From the NCBI GenBank assembly GCA_029257435.1, contig JARIBI010000085.1, positions 1 through 64,000 on the forward strand: a DNA stretch of 64,000 nucleotides, written 5' to 3'. Under the pieces are notes generated by a model that worked only from the letters and a program-made list of their open reading frames with translations, was not told where the DNA came from and did not search any database. Source of the DNA: Sporosarcina sp. Lineage in GTDB: Bacteria > Bacillota > Bacilli > Bacillales_A > Planococcaceae. Below, piece by piece: positions 37,788 to 46,379 of this stretch. The translations under genes and the position numbers were made by a program. The stretch's first letter is position 1, and each line of letters starts with the position of its first letter.

Positions 37788-37802
37788 AACAGGAGGTCCA
37801 TC

Positions 37803-38762
37803 ATGGGCAATGAATATCCAAATCACAAACTTAAACTTTTTACTTTGAACGCAAACGAACCTTTGGCACAAGAGGTAGCTGACGTTATCGGACGCCCTCT
37901 CGGAGAATGCTCTGTCAAACGTTTTAGTGATGGTGAAGTTCAAATTAATATCGAAGAAAGTATCCGTGGCTGTGATGTTTTTGTCATTCAGTCGACTTCG
38001 TACCCTGTCAATGACAACCTAATGGAACTCCTAATCATGATTGATGCATTACGACGTGCGTCTGCACGCACGATCAATGTCGTCATGCCTTACTATGGCT
38101 ATGCACGTCAAGACCGTAAAGCACGTTCACGTGAGCCGATTACAGCGAAACTTGTTGCGAACTTGCTTGAAAAAGCTGGAGCGGACCGCGTAATTGCGAT
38201 GGATCTTCATGCACCGCAAATCCAAGGGTTCTTCGATATTCCGATTGATCACTTGGTTGCTGTTCCTTTACTATCAGAGTACTTTAAGAACCAAGGTTTC
38301 AAAGGTGACGATATCGTTATCGTATCTCCAGACCACGGTGGAGTAACACGCGCTCGTAAAATGGCAGATCGTCTGAAAGCACCGATTGCAATTATCGACA
38401 AGCGCCGTCCAAAGCCGAATGTCAGCGAAGTCATGAACATTGTTGGACAAGTAGATGGTAAAATTGCAATTCTAATCGATGATATCATTGACACAGCAGG
38501 TACAATTACTGCTGGCGCAAACGCTATCATTGAAAGTGGAGCGAAAGAAGTCTATGCTTGCTGTACACACCCGGTTCTATCTGGACCAGCTATTCAGCGC
38601 ATTAATGATTCACAGATCAAAGAATTGGTCATTACAAACACGATTGAACTTCCTGAAGACAAAAACTCTCCGAAAATCAAGCAGCTGTCGGTTGCAAAAC
38701 TAATCGGGGATGCAATCGTTCGCGTATTTGAAGAGAAGTCAGTAAGCACATTATTCGATTGA
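37803..38762 (+). CDS. prs: Ribose-phosphate pyrophosphokinase
   Basis: Makes PRPP from ribose-5-phosphate and ATP, feeding purine, pyrimidine, NAD, His and Trp synthesis. The 319-aa class I enzyme has [16 protein letters not shown], the flexible loop [19 protein letters not shown] and the PRPP loop [22 protein letters not shown] precedes the ATG. Operon with glmU. No terminator is seen before ctc, but ctc has its own sigma-B-like promoter. Confidence 0.98.
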   Translation: MGNEYPNHKLKLFTLNANEPLAQEVADVIGRPLGECSVKRFSDGEVQINIEESIRGCDVFVIQSTSYPVNDNLMELLIMIDALRRASARTINVVMPYYGYARQDRKARSREPITAKLVANLLEKAGADRVIAMDLHAPQIQGFFDIPIDHLVAVPLLSEYFKNQGFKGDDIVIVSPDHGGVTRARKMADRLKAPIAIIDKRRPKPNVSEVMNIVGQVDGKIAILIDDIIDTAGTITAGANAIIESGAKEVYACCTHPVLSGPAIQRINDSQIKELVITNTIELPEDKNSPKIKQLSVAKLIGDAIVRVFEEKSVSTLFD

Positions 38763-38798
38763 GCCGGCGCAGAAGCTGGCTGTGATTGTGCATGAAAT

Positions 38799-38824
38799 GT
38801 TTCGAAACGTCTTGCAGCGGGTAT
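38799..38824 (+). promoter_or_regulatory. Sigma-B-like promoter of ctc
   Basis: GTTTCG (38799-38804), 14-base spacer, GGGTAT (38819-38824). Sigma-B consensus is GTTTAA-N12-14-GGGTAT. The -10 is perfect and the -35 matches four of six. ctc is a classic sigma-B gene in B. subtilis. Confidence 0.75.
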
Positions 38825-38866
38825 TTACTATGTAGGAAAACTTTATTTAAAAAGGGGACTAAACAT

Positions 38867-39505
38867 ATGAGTACAGCATTACAGTCAGAAAAACGAGAAA
38901 TTGCACCACAATCCGCATTGCGTCAATTACGCCATGAGGGTAAAGTTCCTTCGGTCGTTTATGGTTTTAATACAGAATCGACACCAATTACTGTTACTGA
39001 ACGTGACCTCATTAAAACGATTCAAGAACATGGTCGTAACGGGGCATTTAAATTAGATCTAGATGGTAAGAAAGTAGATGTCATGCTAAGTGATTATCAG
39101 GCGGATGTCATGACAGGGAAATTCGAGCACGCGGATTTCTTAGCAATCAACATGTCTGAAGAGCTTGAAGTAGACGTTACAATCCATTTATCAGGACAGT
39201 CTGCTGGTGAAAAAGCAGGCGGTGTTGTGCAGCAGCCGCTGTGGGAAGTAAAAGTAAAAGCAAAACCTGCTGATATTCCAGAGCACATCGAAGTAGATGT
39301 ATCTAAATTGGATATCGGCGAAGCAATTCAAATTTCAGACTTGCGCGCTGGCGCGAAATATGAAATCTTGAACGAAGACGAAGAAACGGTTGTTCTCATT
39401 TCAGCTCCTCGTACAGAAGCAGAACTAGAAGCACTCGATGAAGAGACTGCTGGTGAAACTGCAGAACCTGAAGTTGTAAAAGAGAAAGACGAAGACAAAG
39501 AATAA
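38867..39505 (+). CDS. ctc: 50S ribosomal protein L25 / general stress protein Ctc
   Basis: 5S-rRNA-binding L25-family protein with long C-terminal TL5 domain, 212 aa. The start at 38867 (MSTALQSEKREIAPQSALRQLR) follows AAAGGGGAC; the longer frame contains the sigma-B promoter and is rejected. L25 domain in residues 1-95, TL5 beta domain to about 185, then an acidic tail (EEETAGETAEPEVVKEKDEDKE-like) typical of Ctc. Expected to be stress-induced. Confidence 0.96.
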   Translation: MSTALQSEKREIAPQSALRQLRHEGKVPSVVYGFNTESTPITVTERDLIKTIQEHGRNGAFKLDLDGKKVDVMLSDYQADVMTGKFEHADFLAINMSEELEVDVTIHLSGQSAGEKAGGVVQQPLWEVKVKAKPADIPEHIEVDVSKLDIGEAIQISDLRAGAKYEILNEDEETVVLISAPRTEAELEALDEETAGETAEPEVVKEKDEDKE

Positions 39506-39513
39506 TCACAAAG

Positions 39514-39545
39514 AGCGCACGGCACCCCGTGCGCTTGTTTTTTCG
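39514..39545 (+). terminator. Terminator of ctc
   Basis: AGCGCACGG (39514-39522) pairs with CCGTGCGCT (39527-39535), followed by TGTTTTTT. Confidence 0.9.
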
Positions 39546-39580
39546 TTTGCCGATTTTTTTGAAAGAAAGTGAGTAATTAG

Positions 39581-40144
39581 ATGAAAATGATAATCGGGCT
39601 CGGGAATCCGGGCAAACAATATGTGTCAACCCGTCATAATGTCGGGTTCCAAGCAATCGACTTGTTAGCAGAGCAGCTTAACGCACCTGCTATGCAAACG
39701 AAATTCAATGGAATGATTACTACAGTCCGTGTAGGAACGGAAAAAGTCATGCTCGTTAAACCGTTAACGTATATGAACCTATCCGGTGAATGTGTGCGTC
39801 CTCTCATGGATTATTACGAAGTGAACGATGATGAAATTGTCGTCATTTATGATGATCTTGATTTGACACCTGGAAAGTTACGTCTTCGCGCAAAAGGTGG
39901 TGCGGGCGGACATAACGGTATGAAATCATTGATTGCTCACTTAGGAACTAATGAATTCAATAGGATTCGTATTGGTGTCGGAAGACCTGATGGACCTATG
40001 AGTGTTGCGGATTACGTATTAGGTGTATTCAGTAAAGATGAGCAGCCGATGATCCAAGAAGCCGTGGAAAAAAGTGCATCCGCTTGTCGTTCTTGGACTG
40101 ATCGGCCATTTCTCGAGATTATGAACGAATATAACGGCGCTTAA
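39581..40144 (+). CDS. pth: Peptidyl-tRNA hydrolase
   Basis: Recycles peptidyl-tRNA released from stalled ribosomes (SpoVC in B. subtilis). The 187-aa protein has GLGNPGKQYVSTRHNVGFQ with catalytic residues N9 and H19, the YDDLDLTPGKLRLRAKGGAGGHNGMKS motif (residues ~93-118), and RIRIGVGRP. A G-rich region AAAGAAAGTGAG upstream supplies the ribosome site. Followed 57 bases later by fin, which has its own sigma-F-like promoter. Confidence 0.97.
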   Translation: MKMIIGLGNPGKQYVSTRHNVGFQAIDLLAEQLNAPAMQTKFNGMITTVRVGTEKVMLVKPLTYMNLSGECVRPLMDYYEVNDDEIVVIYDDLDLTPGKLRLRAKGGAGGHNGMKSLIAHLGTNEFNRIRIGVGRPDGPMSVADYVLGVFSKDEQPMIQEAVEKSASACRSWTDRPFLEIMNEYNGA

Positions 40145-40173
40145 GCATAAGTCCCTTCATATCTGCCTATACT
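40145..40173 (+). promoter_or_regulatory. Sigma-F-like promoter of fin
   Basis: GCATA (40145-40149), 15-base spacer, GCCTATACT (40165-40173). Sigma-F consensus is GYATA, 14-16 bases, GGnnAnAnT. One mismatch in the -10. It fits the known sigma-F control of fin. Confidence 0.65.
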
Positions 40174-40201
40174 TGTACAAAAAGAGAGGCGGTCAGTATG
40201 G

Positions 40202-40429
40202 GTGATTTCTTATCGTTGTAAACATTGCCAAACTGAAATCGGTTCAATTCCGTTCGCATCCGTGGAGGAAACGATCCGTGAATTACTAAAGGCTGATGGA
40301 ACGAACAAGGAGCGCTTTGTCGAGGTGACTCATATGGGAGGGCTCGAGGTTCGTTGTATTTGCGAACAGTGCGAGCGCGCGATGCATGCGTCTCCGGATT
40401 ACTACACAGTTGATAAGTGGCTTCAGTAA
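40202..40429 (+). CDS. fin: Anti-sigma-F factor Fin (YabK, DUF2757)
   Basis: Zinc protein of 75 aa that helps the forespore switch from sigma-F to sigma-G by binding sigma-F/RNA polymerase. Cysteine pairs C6-x2-C9 (YRCKHCQTE) and C51-x-C-x2-C (VRCICEQC) form the zinc site. GTG start at 40202 after GAGAGGCGGT. It lies between pth and mfd as in B. subtilis and has its own sporulation promoter. Confidence 0.9.
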   Translation: MISYRCKHCQTEIGSIPFASVEETIRELLKADGTNKERFVEVTHMGGLEVRCICEQCERAMHASPDYYTVDKWLQ

Positions 40430-40436
40430 GAAGCCT

Positions 40437-40475
40437 GGCTTTGGCACCTTTTTATGGGTGTGCAAAGCTTTTTGT
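40437..40475 (+). terminator. Terminator after fin
   Basis: GGCTTTGGCACC (40437-40448) pairs with GGGTGTGCAAAGC (40456-40468), with a short bulge, followed by TTTTT. Confidence 0.8.
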
Positions 40476-40510
40476 GCTTATCCATTTCATGGAGAAAGGG
40501 ACGGATTTGA

Positions 40511-43500
40511 ATGGATTCATTAGTAAACTACTACGAAAAGACTGCAGAAACGGTGCGGTTGACGAGAGAACTCAAACAAGGGCACGACCGCCAGCTGCTA
40601 ACTGGATTAACGGGTGGTGCAAAGACACTCCTATTCCAAGCACTGCAAGCAGACACAAGCCGTCCAATGCTCATTGTTTCACCCAATATGCTACAAGCTC
40701 AGCGTACATACGAGGACCTCGTCAAGCTTTTGGGCGAATCTCACGTGCATTTATATCCTGCAGAAGAGCTAGTTGCTGCAGATTTTGCTTTTGCCAGCTT
40801 TGAACTTCGTGCAGGACGTATCGATACACTAAATCATTTAGCGACACAGACAGAAGGCATCTATATTACCCCTGTTGCGGGTTTGAAAAAGATTGTTCCT
40901 TCTAAAGTAAGATGGAAAAGCAGCACATTATCCGCGTCTGTGGGGGACTCCATTGAAACAGATGAGTGGCTGCAGCACTTGACGGGTATGGGGTATACCC
41001 GGCAAGACATGGTGACGGCACCCGGTGAGTTTGCATTGCGCGGCGGTATTTTAGATGTTTATCCGCTTACTGTGGAGGATCCTGTAAGAATTGAATTGTT
41101 TGATACAGATATCGATTCCATTCGAACATTTTCTGCAGAAGATCAGCGGTCTACAGGTAAACTGGACCAACTGACACTTCTGCCGGCAAATGAGTTTACT
41201 TGGAACGCGGAAGACCTCCAGCAAATAGCAGACAAGCTTGAAGCAGCACTATCAAAAAGCTTGAAGAAAGTGAAAGACGAACTCATCAAAGAGAACTTAT
41301 TGCTTTCAATATCAGGAGATATCGAACTGATGAGGGCCGGCGTCCAGCCTGAGAATATGGTGAAATACGCAGGATTTGCAGGAGACAAAGTAACGGAACT
41401 CGGAAGTTATTTACCGGAAAACGCACTTGTTGTGTTTGATGAAATCAATCGCATACAAGAAACCGCAGCAACCCTTGAAAAAGATGAAGAAGAATGGCGC
41501 ATGTCTTTGTTGGAAGAAGGGAAAATTGTCCATGACGCCAAGTTATCTGTTTCATTTACAGAAGCCCATGCAGCATTGAATACGAAAACGATATACATGT
41601 CGTTATTCACAAGAAGTTTGCCTGGAATAACGGTGAAGGAAATCATCTCGTATTCATGTAAACCGATGCAGCAGTTCCACGGTCAAATGAATTTGTTGAA
41701 GTCCGAAATGGAACGTTGGCAGCACAATCAGTTCAATGTGTTCATCCTTGCTGAAGGGAAAGAACGTGTCGATCAGGTTCACTCTATTTTGCAGGACTAT
41801 GATATTGATGCGACAGAGAACGGCGCCGCGACAAAAGAAGGCATGATAACAGTAGTGGACGGCAGTCTGCATGCGGGCTTTGAACTTCCGCTGCAACGTC
41901 TTGCCGTTATTACGGACGGGGAACTTTTTAAAGGGAAACCGAAGCGCAAGACACGTCCGCAAAAGGCATCGAATGCTGAACGAATTAAGAATTACTCGGA
42001 AATCCAACCTGGCGATTACATCGTTCACGTCAATCATGGTATTGGTAAGTACTATGGGGTCGTCACATTGGAAGTCAGCGGGATCAGCAAAGACTATCTC
42101 GATATTCGGTACCGCGGCGAAGACAAGCTGTTTGTCCCTGCGGATCAAATCGACTTAATCCAAAAATATGTGGCGTCTGGTGATAAGGAGCCTAAGCTTC
42201 ATAAACTAGGCGGGGCCGAGTGGAAGAAGACAAAAACAAAAGTTACTGCTGCGGTAAAAGATATTGCAGATGATCTTATTAAACTCTACGCAGAACGAGA
42301 AGCACAAAAGGGCTATGCGTTTTCTGAGGACGACGATCTTCAGCGTTCGTTTGAAAATGCGTTTCCTTATGAGGAGACGGAAGATCAGCTCCGCTCAATT
42401 GTGGAAGTGAAGCAGGATATGGAAAAGGAACGGCCAATGGATCGGCTGTTGTGCGGGGACGTTGGTTATGGGAAAACGGAAGTGGCGATCCGAGCTGCTT
42501 TCAAAGCAGTTTCAGACGGCAAACAAGTTGCATTCCTAGTACCGACCACCATTTTAGCGCAGCAACACTATGAGACTATGAAGGCCAGATTCGCAGACTT
42601 TCCGCTAGAAGTATCGTTGTTAAATCGTTTTCGCTCCAAGAAACAACAAACGGAAACGAAAAAAGGGCTTAAAAATGGAACAATCGATGTTGTCGTAGGG
42701 ACGCATCGACTGCTTTCTAAAGATGTAGCCTATCAAGACCTTGGACTTCTGATCGTCGATGAAGAACAGCGTTTCGGTGTCACGCACAAAGAAAAACTAA
42801 AGCAGCTGAAGACGAATGTCGATGTCTTAACACTAACAGCCACACCGATTCCTAGAACGCTGCATATGTCCATGATCGGAGTCCGAGATTTGTCTATTAT
42901 CGAAACGCCGCCAGCGAACCGTTTCCCTGTGCAAACATATGTCATGGAAAATAACCTTGCGTTAACACGTGAGGCCATAGAACGTGAGATGTCTCGAGGG
43001 GGCCAGGTCTTCTATCTTTATAATCGAGTGGAGGACATGGCGAAGAAGGTGGATGAAATCCGTCAGCTTGTTCCTGAAGCTCGTGTCGGCTTTGCCCATG
43101 GGCAAATGGGGGAGGCGGCATTAGAGGAAGTCATTCTTAGTTTCCTCGAAGGGGAATACGACGTTCTTGTTACGACAACAATCATTGAAACGGGAATTGA
43201 TATCCCGAACGTCAATACGTTGCTTGTACACAACGCAGATCGAATGGGACTTTCACAGCTGTATCAGCTAAGAGGGCGAGTCGGACGTTCAAATCGTGTG
43301 GCATACGCATATTTCCTTTATGAACGTGACAAAGTGCTAACGGAAGTTGCGGAAAACCGGCTTCAAGCGATCAAAGAGTTCACGGAACTAGGTTCAGGTT
43401 TTAAAATCGCGATGCGTGATTTGTCTATCCGTGGCGCAGGAAATCTGCTCGGTTCCCAGCAGCATGGATTCATCGACTCTGTCGGTTTTGACTTGTATTC

Positions 43501-44044
43501 ACAAATGCTGCAAGACGCAGTGGAAGAGAAACAGACGGGTATTTCTAAAGAGGATCGTCCAGATTTGGAAATTTCACTCCCAATCAACGCCTACTTACCG
43601 GATACGTACATTAAAGACGGCTATCAGAAAATCCAGATGTACAAACGTGTTAAGGCAATTGAAGCAGAAGAAGACTTTAACGAGTTGTGGGATGAAATGA
43701 CAGATCGCTTCGGGGACCTGCCATTTGAAGCTGAATTATTGCTGCGTGTCGGCCGTATCAAGGCATGGGGGAAAGCAGCGGGCGTGGTGTCGATTAAGAA
43801 ACGGCAAACAATGATTGAAATTCGCTTTTCATCCGAAGGAACCGCAAAAATAGATGGAGCCAAACTTGTTTCGGAGACGCTCAATTACGGTCGGGCTGTC
43901 GGATTTACTATGGATAATGGAACTTTGCTCATTACAATAGATGATCGACGATTAGGACAGCACACGGAGTTCGATATATTGGAAGCGATTATGCAGCTTT
44001 TACAAGATGCATCTAAGGAAACATCTGAAGTCGATGCCGGATAG
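40511..44044 (+). CDS. mfd: Transcription-repair coupling factor
   Basis: ATP-dependent translocase that removes stalled RNA polymerase at DNA damage and recruits UvrA. The 1177-aa protein matches the family length. In order: UvrB-homology domain (N-terminal ~1-350), the RNA-polymerase-interacting CarD-like domain (about 490-560, YIVHVNHGIGKYYGV), and the RecG-type helicase. The helicase has Walker A GDVGYGKT (649-656), Walker B VDEEQRFGV, ATPIPRTLHM and RGRVGRSNR. The C-terminal TRCF domain ends about residue 1150. Start ATG 40511 follows AGAAAGGGACGG. Confidence 0.98.
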   Translation: MDSLVNYYEKTAETVRLTRELKQGHDRQLLTGLTGGAKTLLFQALQADTSRPMLIVSPNMLQAQRTYEDLVKLLGESHVHLYPAEELVAADFAFASFELRAGRIDTLNHLATQTEGIYITPVAGLKKIVPSKVRWKSSTLSASVGDSIETDEWLQHLTGMGYTRQDMVTAPGEFALRGGILDVYPLTVEDPVRIELFDTDIDSIRTFSAEDQRSTGKLDQLTLLPANEFTWNAEDLQQIADKLEAALSKSLKKVKDELIKENLLLSISGDIELMRAGVQPENMVKYAGFAGDKVTELGSYLPENALVVFDEINRIQETAATLEKDEEEWRMSLLEEGKIVHDAKLSVSFTEAHAALNTKTIYMSLFTRSLPGITVKEIISYSCKPMQQFHGQMNLLKSEMERWQHNQFNVFILAEGKERVDQVHSILQDYDIDATENGAATKEGMITVVDGSLHAGFELPLQRLAVITDGELFKGKPKRKTRPQKASNAERIKNYSEIQPGDYIVHVNHGIGKYYGVVTLEVSGISKDYLDIRYRGEDKLFVPADQIDLIQKYVASGDKEPKLHKLGGAEWKKTKTKVTAAVKDIADDLIKLYAEREAQKGYAFSEDDDLQRSFENAFPYEETEDQLRSIVEVKQDMEKERPMDRLLCGDVGYGKTEVAIRAAFKAVSDGKQVAFLVPTTILAQQHYETMKARFADFPLEVSLLNRFRSKKQQTETKKGLKNGTIDVVVGTHRLLSKDVAYQDLGLLIVDEEQRFGVTHKEKLKQLKTNVDVLTLTATPIPRTLHMSMIGVRDLSIIETPPANRFPVQTYVMENNLALTREAIEREMSRGGQVFYLYNRVEDMAKKVDEIRQLVPEARVGFAHGQMGEAALEEVILSFLEGEYDVLVTTTIIETGIDIPNVNTLLVHNADRMGLSQLYQLRGRVGRSNRVAYAYFLYERDKVLTEVAENRLQAIKEFTELGSGFKIAMRDLSIRGAGNLLGSQQHGFIDSVGFDLYSQMLQDAVEEKQTGISKEDRPDLEISLPINAYLPDTYIKDGYQKIQMYKRVKAIEAEEDFNELWDEMTDRFGDLPFEAELLLRVGRIKAWGKAAGVVSIKKRQTMIEIRFSSEGTAKIDGAKLVSETLNYGRAVGFTMDNGTLLITIDDRRLGQHTEFDILEAIMQLLQDASKETSEVDAG

Positions 44045-44053
44045 AGCCACCAC

Positions 44054-44084
44054 TGCATAAAATGCCCATGTATGAAGCATACTG
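44054..44084 (+). promoter_or_regulatory. Sigma-G promoter of spoVT
   Basis: TGCATA (44054-44059), 18-base spacer, CATACTG (44078-44084). Sigma-G consensus is TGAATA, 17-18 bases, CATACTA. One mismatch in each box. Confidence 0.75.
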
Positions 44085-44126
44085 AAACCGTAGCGCGGAT
44101 TTCATATGGAAAGTGAGGCATCATGC

Positions 44127-44663
44127 ATGAAGGCAACCGGTATCGTCCGCAGAATCGATGACTTAGGAAGAGTGGTCATCCCGAAAGAGATTAGACGAAC
44201 ACTTCGGATACGAGAAGGAGATCCACTCGAAATTTTTACAGACCGTGATGGGGAAGTTATTCTGAAGAAATATTCCCCGATTTCAGAGCTCGGCCAGTTT
44301 GCAGTAGAATACGCTGAAACTCTTTATCAAACACTTGGTACTCCGACACTCATTAGTGATCGGGATGAGGTGATTGCTGTAGCGGGGCTTGCGAAAAAAG
44401 ACTACATGAATCGGCAAATCTCTGCGGATGCAGAAGAAATGTTAACGAAGCGTACAATGATCACTGAAAAGTTGGAGAAGACGGTTGAATGGGTACCTGG
44501 ACAAACCGAACAGGTGAAATCGTATTGTGTGACGCCCATTGTCGTAAACGGCGATACGATTGGAGCCATTTACCTTCTCTCGAAAGTCCATTTCATTGGT
44601 GAAGCGGAACAGAAAACTGCTGAAACAGCAGCTCTGTTTTTGGCGAAGCAAATGGAACAATAA
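44127..44663 (+). CDS. spoVT: Forespore transcription factor SpoVT
   Basis: AbrB-family regulator that tunes late sigma-G genes (178 aa). The N-terminal swapped-hairpin domain (MKATGIVRRIDDLGRVVIPKEIRRTLRIREGDPLEIF-like, split here) is typical, then a GAF ligand domain (about 55-178). ATG 44127 follows GTGAGGCATC. It has a sigma-G promoter and terminator, so it is an independent unit after mfd. Confidence 0.96.
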   Translation: MKATGIVRRIDDLGRVVIPKEIRRTLRIREGDPLEIFTDRDGEVILKKYSPISELGQFAVEYAETLYQTLGTPTLISDRDEVIAVAGLAKKDYMNRQISADAEEMLTKRTMITEKLEKTVEWVPGQTEQVKSYCVTPIVVNGDTIGAIYLLSKVHFIGEAEQKTAETAALFLAKQMEQ

Positions 44664-44666
44664 TGC

Positions 44667-44706
44667 ACCTGCACAACCTGAGTACATCGGGATGTGCAGG
44701 TTTTTT
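44667..44706 (+). terminator. Terminator of spoVT
   Basis: ACCTGCAC (44667-44674) pairs with GTGCAGGT (44694-44701), followed by TTTTT. Confidence 0.85.
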
Positions 44707-44743
44707 GTGCGTGTCCCGTCATGCTGTCGTTTCGAGTTTAGAA

Positions 44744-44752
44744 TGGTATAAT
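44744..44752 (+). promoter_or_regulatory. Extended -10 promoter of the flippase gene
   Basis: TGGTATAAT: TG, one base, then TATAAT (44747-44752). No good -35 is seen. The gene starts 34 bases further on with AAAGAGGA between. Confidence 0.6.
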
Positions 44753-44785
44753 GGACACCATCTACAAGACGAAAGAGGATTCAGT

Positions 44786-46375
44786 ATGGCGGCATCGGAA
44801 TGGAATATGAAAACATTCATGAAAGGTGCCTCGATCTTAACGATATCCGCACTAATCGTGAAATTGCTTGGGGCTGTCTATCGCGTTCCATTTCAAAACT
44901 TGGTCGGGGACAAAGGGTTTTATATTTATCAACAAGTATATCCTTTCATTGGGATCTTCATTATCTGGACAACGTACGGAGCGGCAGTTGCAATATCCAA
45001 ATTACTGGCAAGTACACAGCGTGCTGAAGAACGCCGTGCCATTTTAAGGTTATCTTTTGTATACTTAGGCGTTTTGAGTCTCATCGCTTTCGCCACTCTG
45101 TTTTCAGGAGCGTCTTTAATTGCCTCTCTCATGGGCGACGCTGAATTGGCACCGTTATTGCGTACCGGCGCTTATGTACTGCTCGTCATGCCTTTTCTTG
45201 CAGTATTTAAAGGAACCTTCCAATCACGTGGCGAAATGGTACCAATCGCAGTTTCAAACGTAGGTGAACAAGGAATTCGAGTAGCCATTATTTTAATCGG
45301 CACTTGGTCAGCGGTCCAATCCGGTGCTTCGTTATACGAAACCGGAACAGTTGCTGTATGGGGAGCTGTTATCGGTCAGACGGCAGGTGTTGTCCTGCTT
45401 GCGTTATGGAGCCGGAAATCAGTACGAGTCCCTGCCGCAGCTATAGATAAAAGAAAAGTAATTAAAGAACTTACACTGATTAGCTTAAGTATCAGCGCGA
45501 GTTCACTTATATTGCTGCTGTACCAGATGGCGGATGCGTTTACCGTTTTGAATTTATTGACGGGATCAGGCGTTCATGAAGACATGGCAATGATGGGAAA
45601 AGGGGTATACGACCGCGGGCAGCCGCTAGTACAGCTAGGCAGTCTCATTGCAACAACACTTGCCATGGCGATTGTTCCGCTCATTGCACACCATACCGCA
45701 AAAACCGAGGGACGCAGTGCATGGACGTTTGTTCAGTTGACGTACCGAGTAGCCATTATGTTTGGTTGGGCAGCGGCCGTAGGACTTGCTCTATTATTGC
45801 CTCAAGTAAATGTACTGCTGTTTGAAACGGACGAAGGGTCATTCGCACTTGCTGTCTATTGCATACAAGTTTTCTGGCTGTCTTTAATCTTGCCTCTATG
45901 TGCAATTTTACAAGGTTCAGGCTCAGGCAAAGTTCCAGCAATTCTTCTGCTCGTTGGCCTTGGAGTGAAAATCATCTCGAACGTCCTACTTATTCCACTA
46001 TACGGAATAACGGGTGCAGCAGTTGCAGGAAACATAGGCTTCGCCATAACTGCGGCAGCCTTACTCATTTACTTTAAGCGGAGATATCCAGAACAGCTTG
46101 CCCCAGTACGTTTTTACGGCTGGATTTTCCTCGCGACGGTTGCGATGGCGGGCATAGTTGAATTGTGGTTAATGATTATGAAGACCGTTATTCAGGACGC
46201 AGGCTCAAGATCTGTTGCAGCACTTTCTGCGTTTCCAGCAGTCGCGTTAGGGGCTCTCGTATTCTTAGTGATTATTATGAAAGCCCGTATCTTGGCAGAA
46301 AGAGACTGGTATTTGCTGCCTTTCGGAAAGCGATTGGCACGCGTACAATTATTATTGACGAAAAAGAAAAGGTGA
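44786..46375 (+). CDS. yabM: Polysaccharide/lipid II flippase, MATE/MOP-type (YabM, SpoVB/MurJ-like)
   Basis: Membrane transporter of 529 aa with about 14 membrane segments. Start at 44786 (MAASEWNMKTFMKGASILTIS) is preceded by AAAGAGGA; the 41-codon-longer frame starts inside the spoVT terminator. Residues GAVYRVPFQNLVGDKGFYIYQQVYP and MADAFTVLNLL are typical of the SpoVB/YabM branch of the MOP superfamily. Family members flip lipid-linked cell-wall or spore-cortex precursors; the exact substrate here is unknown. Five bases separate it from yabN, so it starts the yabM-yabN-rqcP unit. Confidence 0.9.
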   Translation: MAASEWNMKTFMKGASILTISALIVKLLGAVYRVPFQNLVGDKGFYIYQQVYPFIGIFIIWTTYGAAVAISKLLASTQRAEERRAILRLSFVYLGVLSLIAFATLFSGASLIASLMGDAELAPLLRTGAYVLLVMPFLAVFKGTFQSRGEMVPIAVSNVGEQGIRVAIILIGTWSAVQSGASLYETGTVAVWGAVIGQTAGVVLLALWSRKSVRVPAAAIDKRKVIKELTLISLSISASSLILLLYQMADAFTVLNLLTGSGVHEDMAMMGKGVYDRGQPLVQLGSLIATTLAMAIVPLIAHHTAKTEGRSAWTFVQLTYRVAIMFGWAAAVGLALLLPQVNVLLFETDEGSFALAVYCIQVFWLSLILPLCAILQGSGSGKVPAILLLVGLGVKIISNVLLIPLYGITGAAVAGNIGFAITAAALLIYFKRRYPEQLAPVRFYGWIFLATVAMAGIVELWLMIMKTVIQDAGSRSVAALSAFPAVALGALVFLVIIMKARILAERDWYLLPFGKRLARVQLLLTKKKR

Positions 46376-46379
46376 TAGC

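Noticed and set aside
40417-40803. 128-aa plus-strand ORF overlapping fin and mfd
   Set aside because: It runs over the fin terminator and the mfd N-terminus in another frame, and reads as low-complexity Arg/Ser/Cys text. Shadow of mfd.
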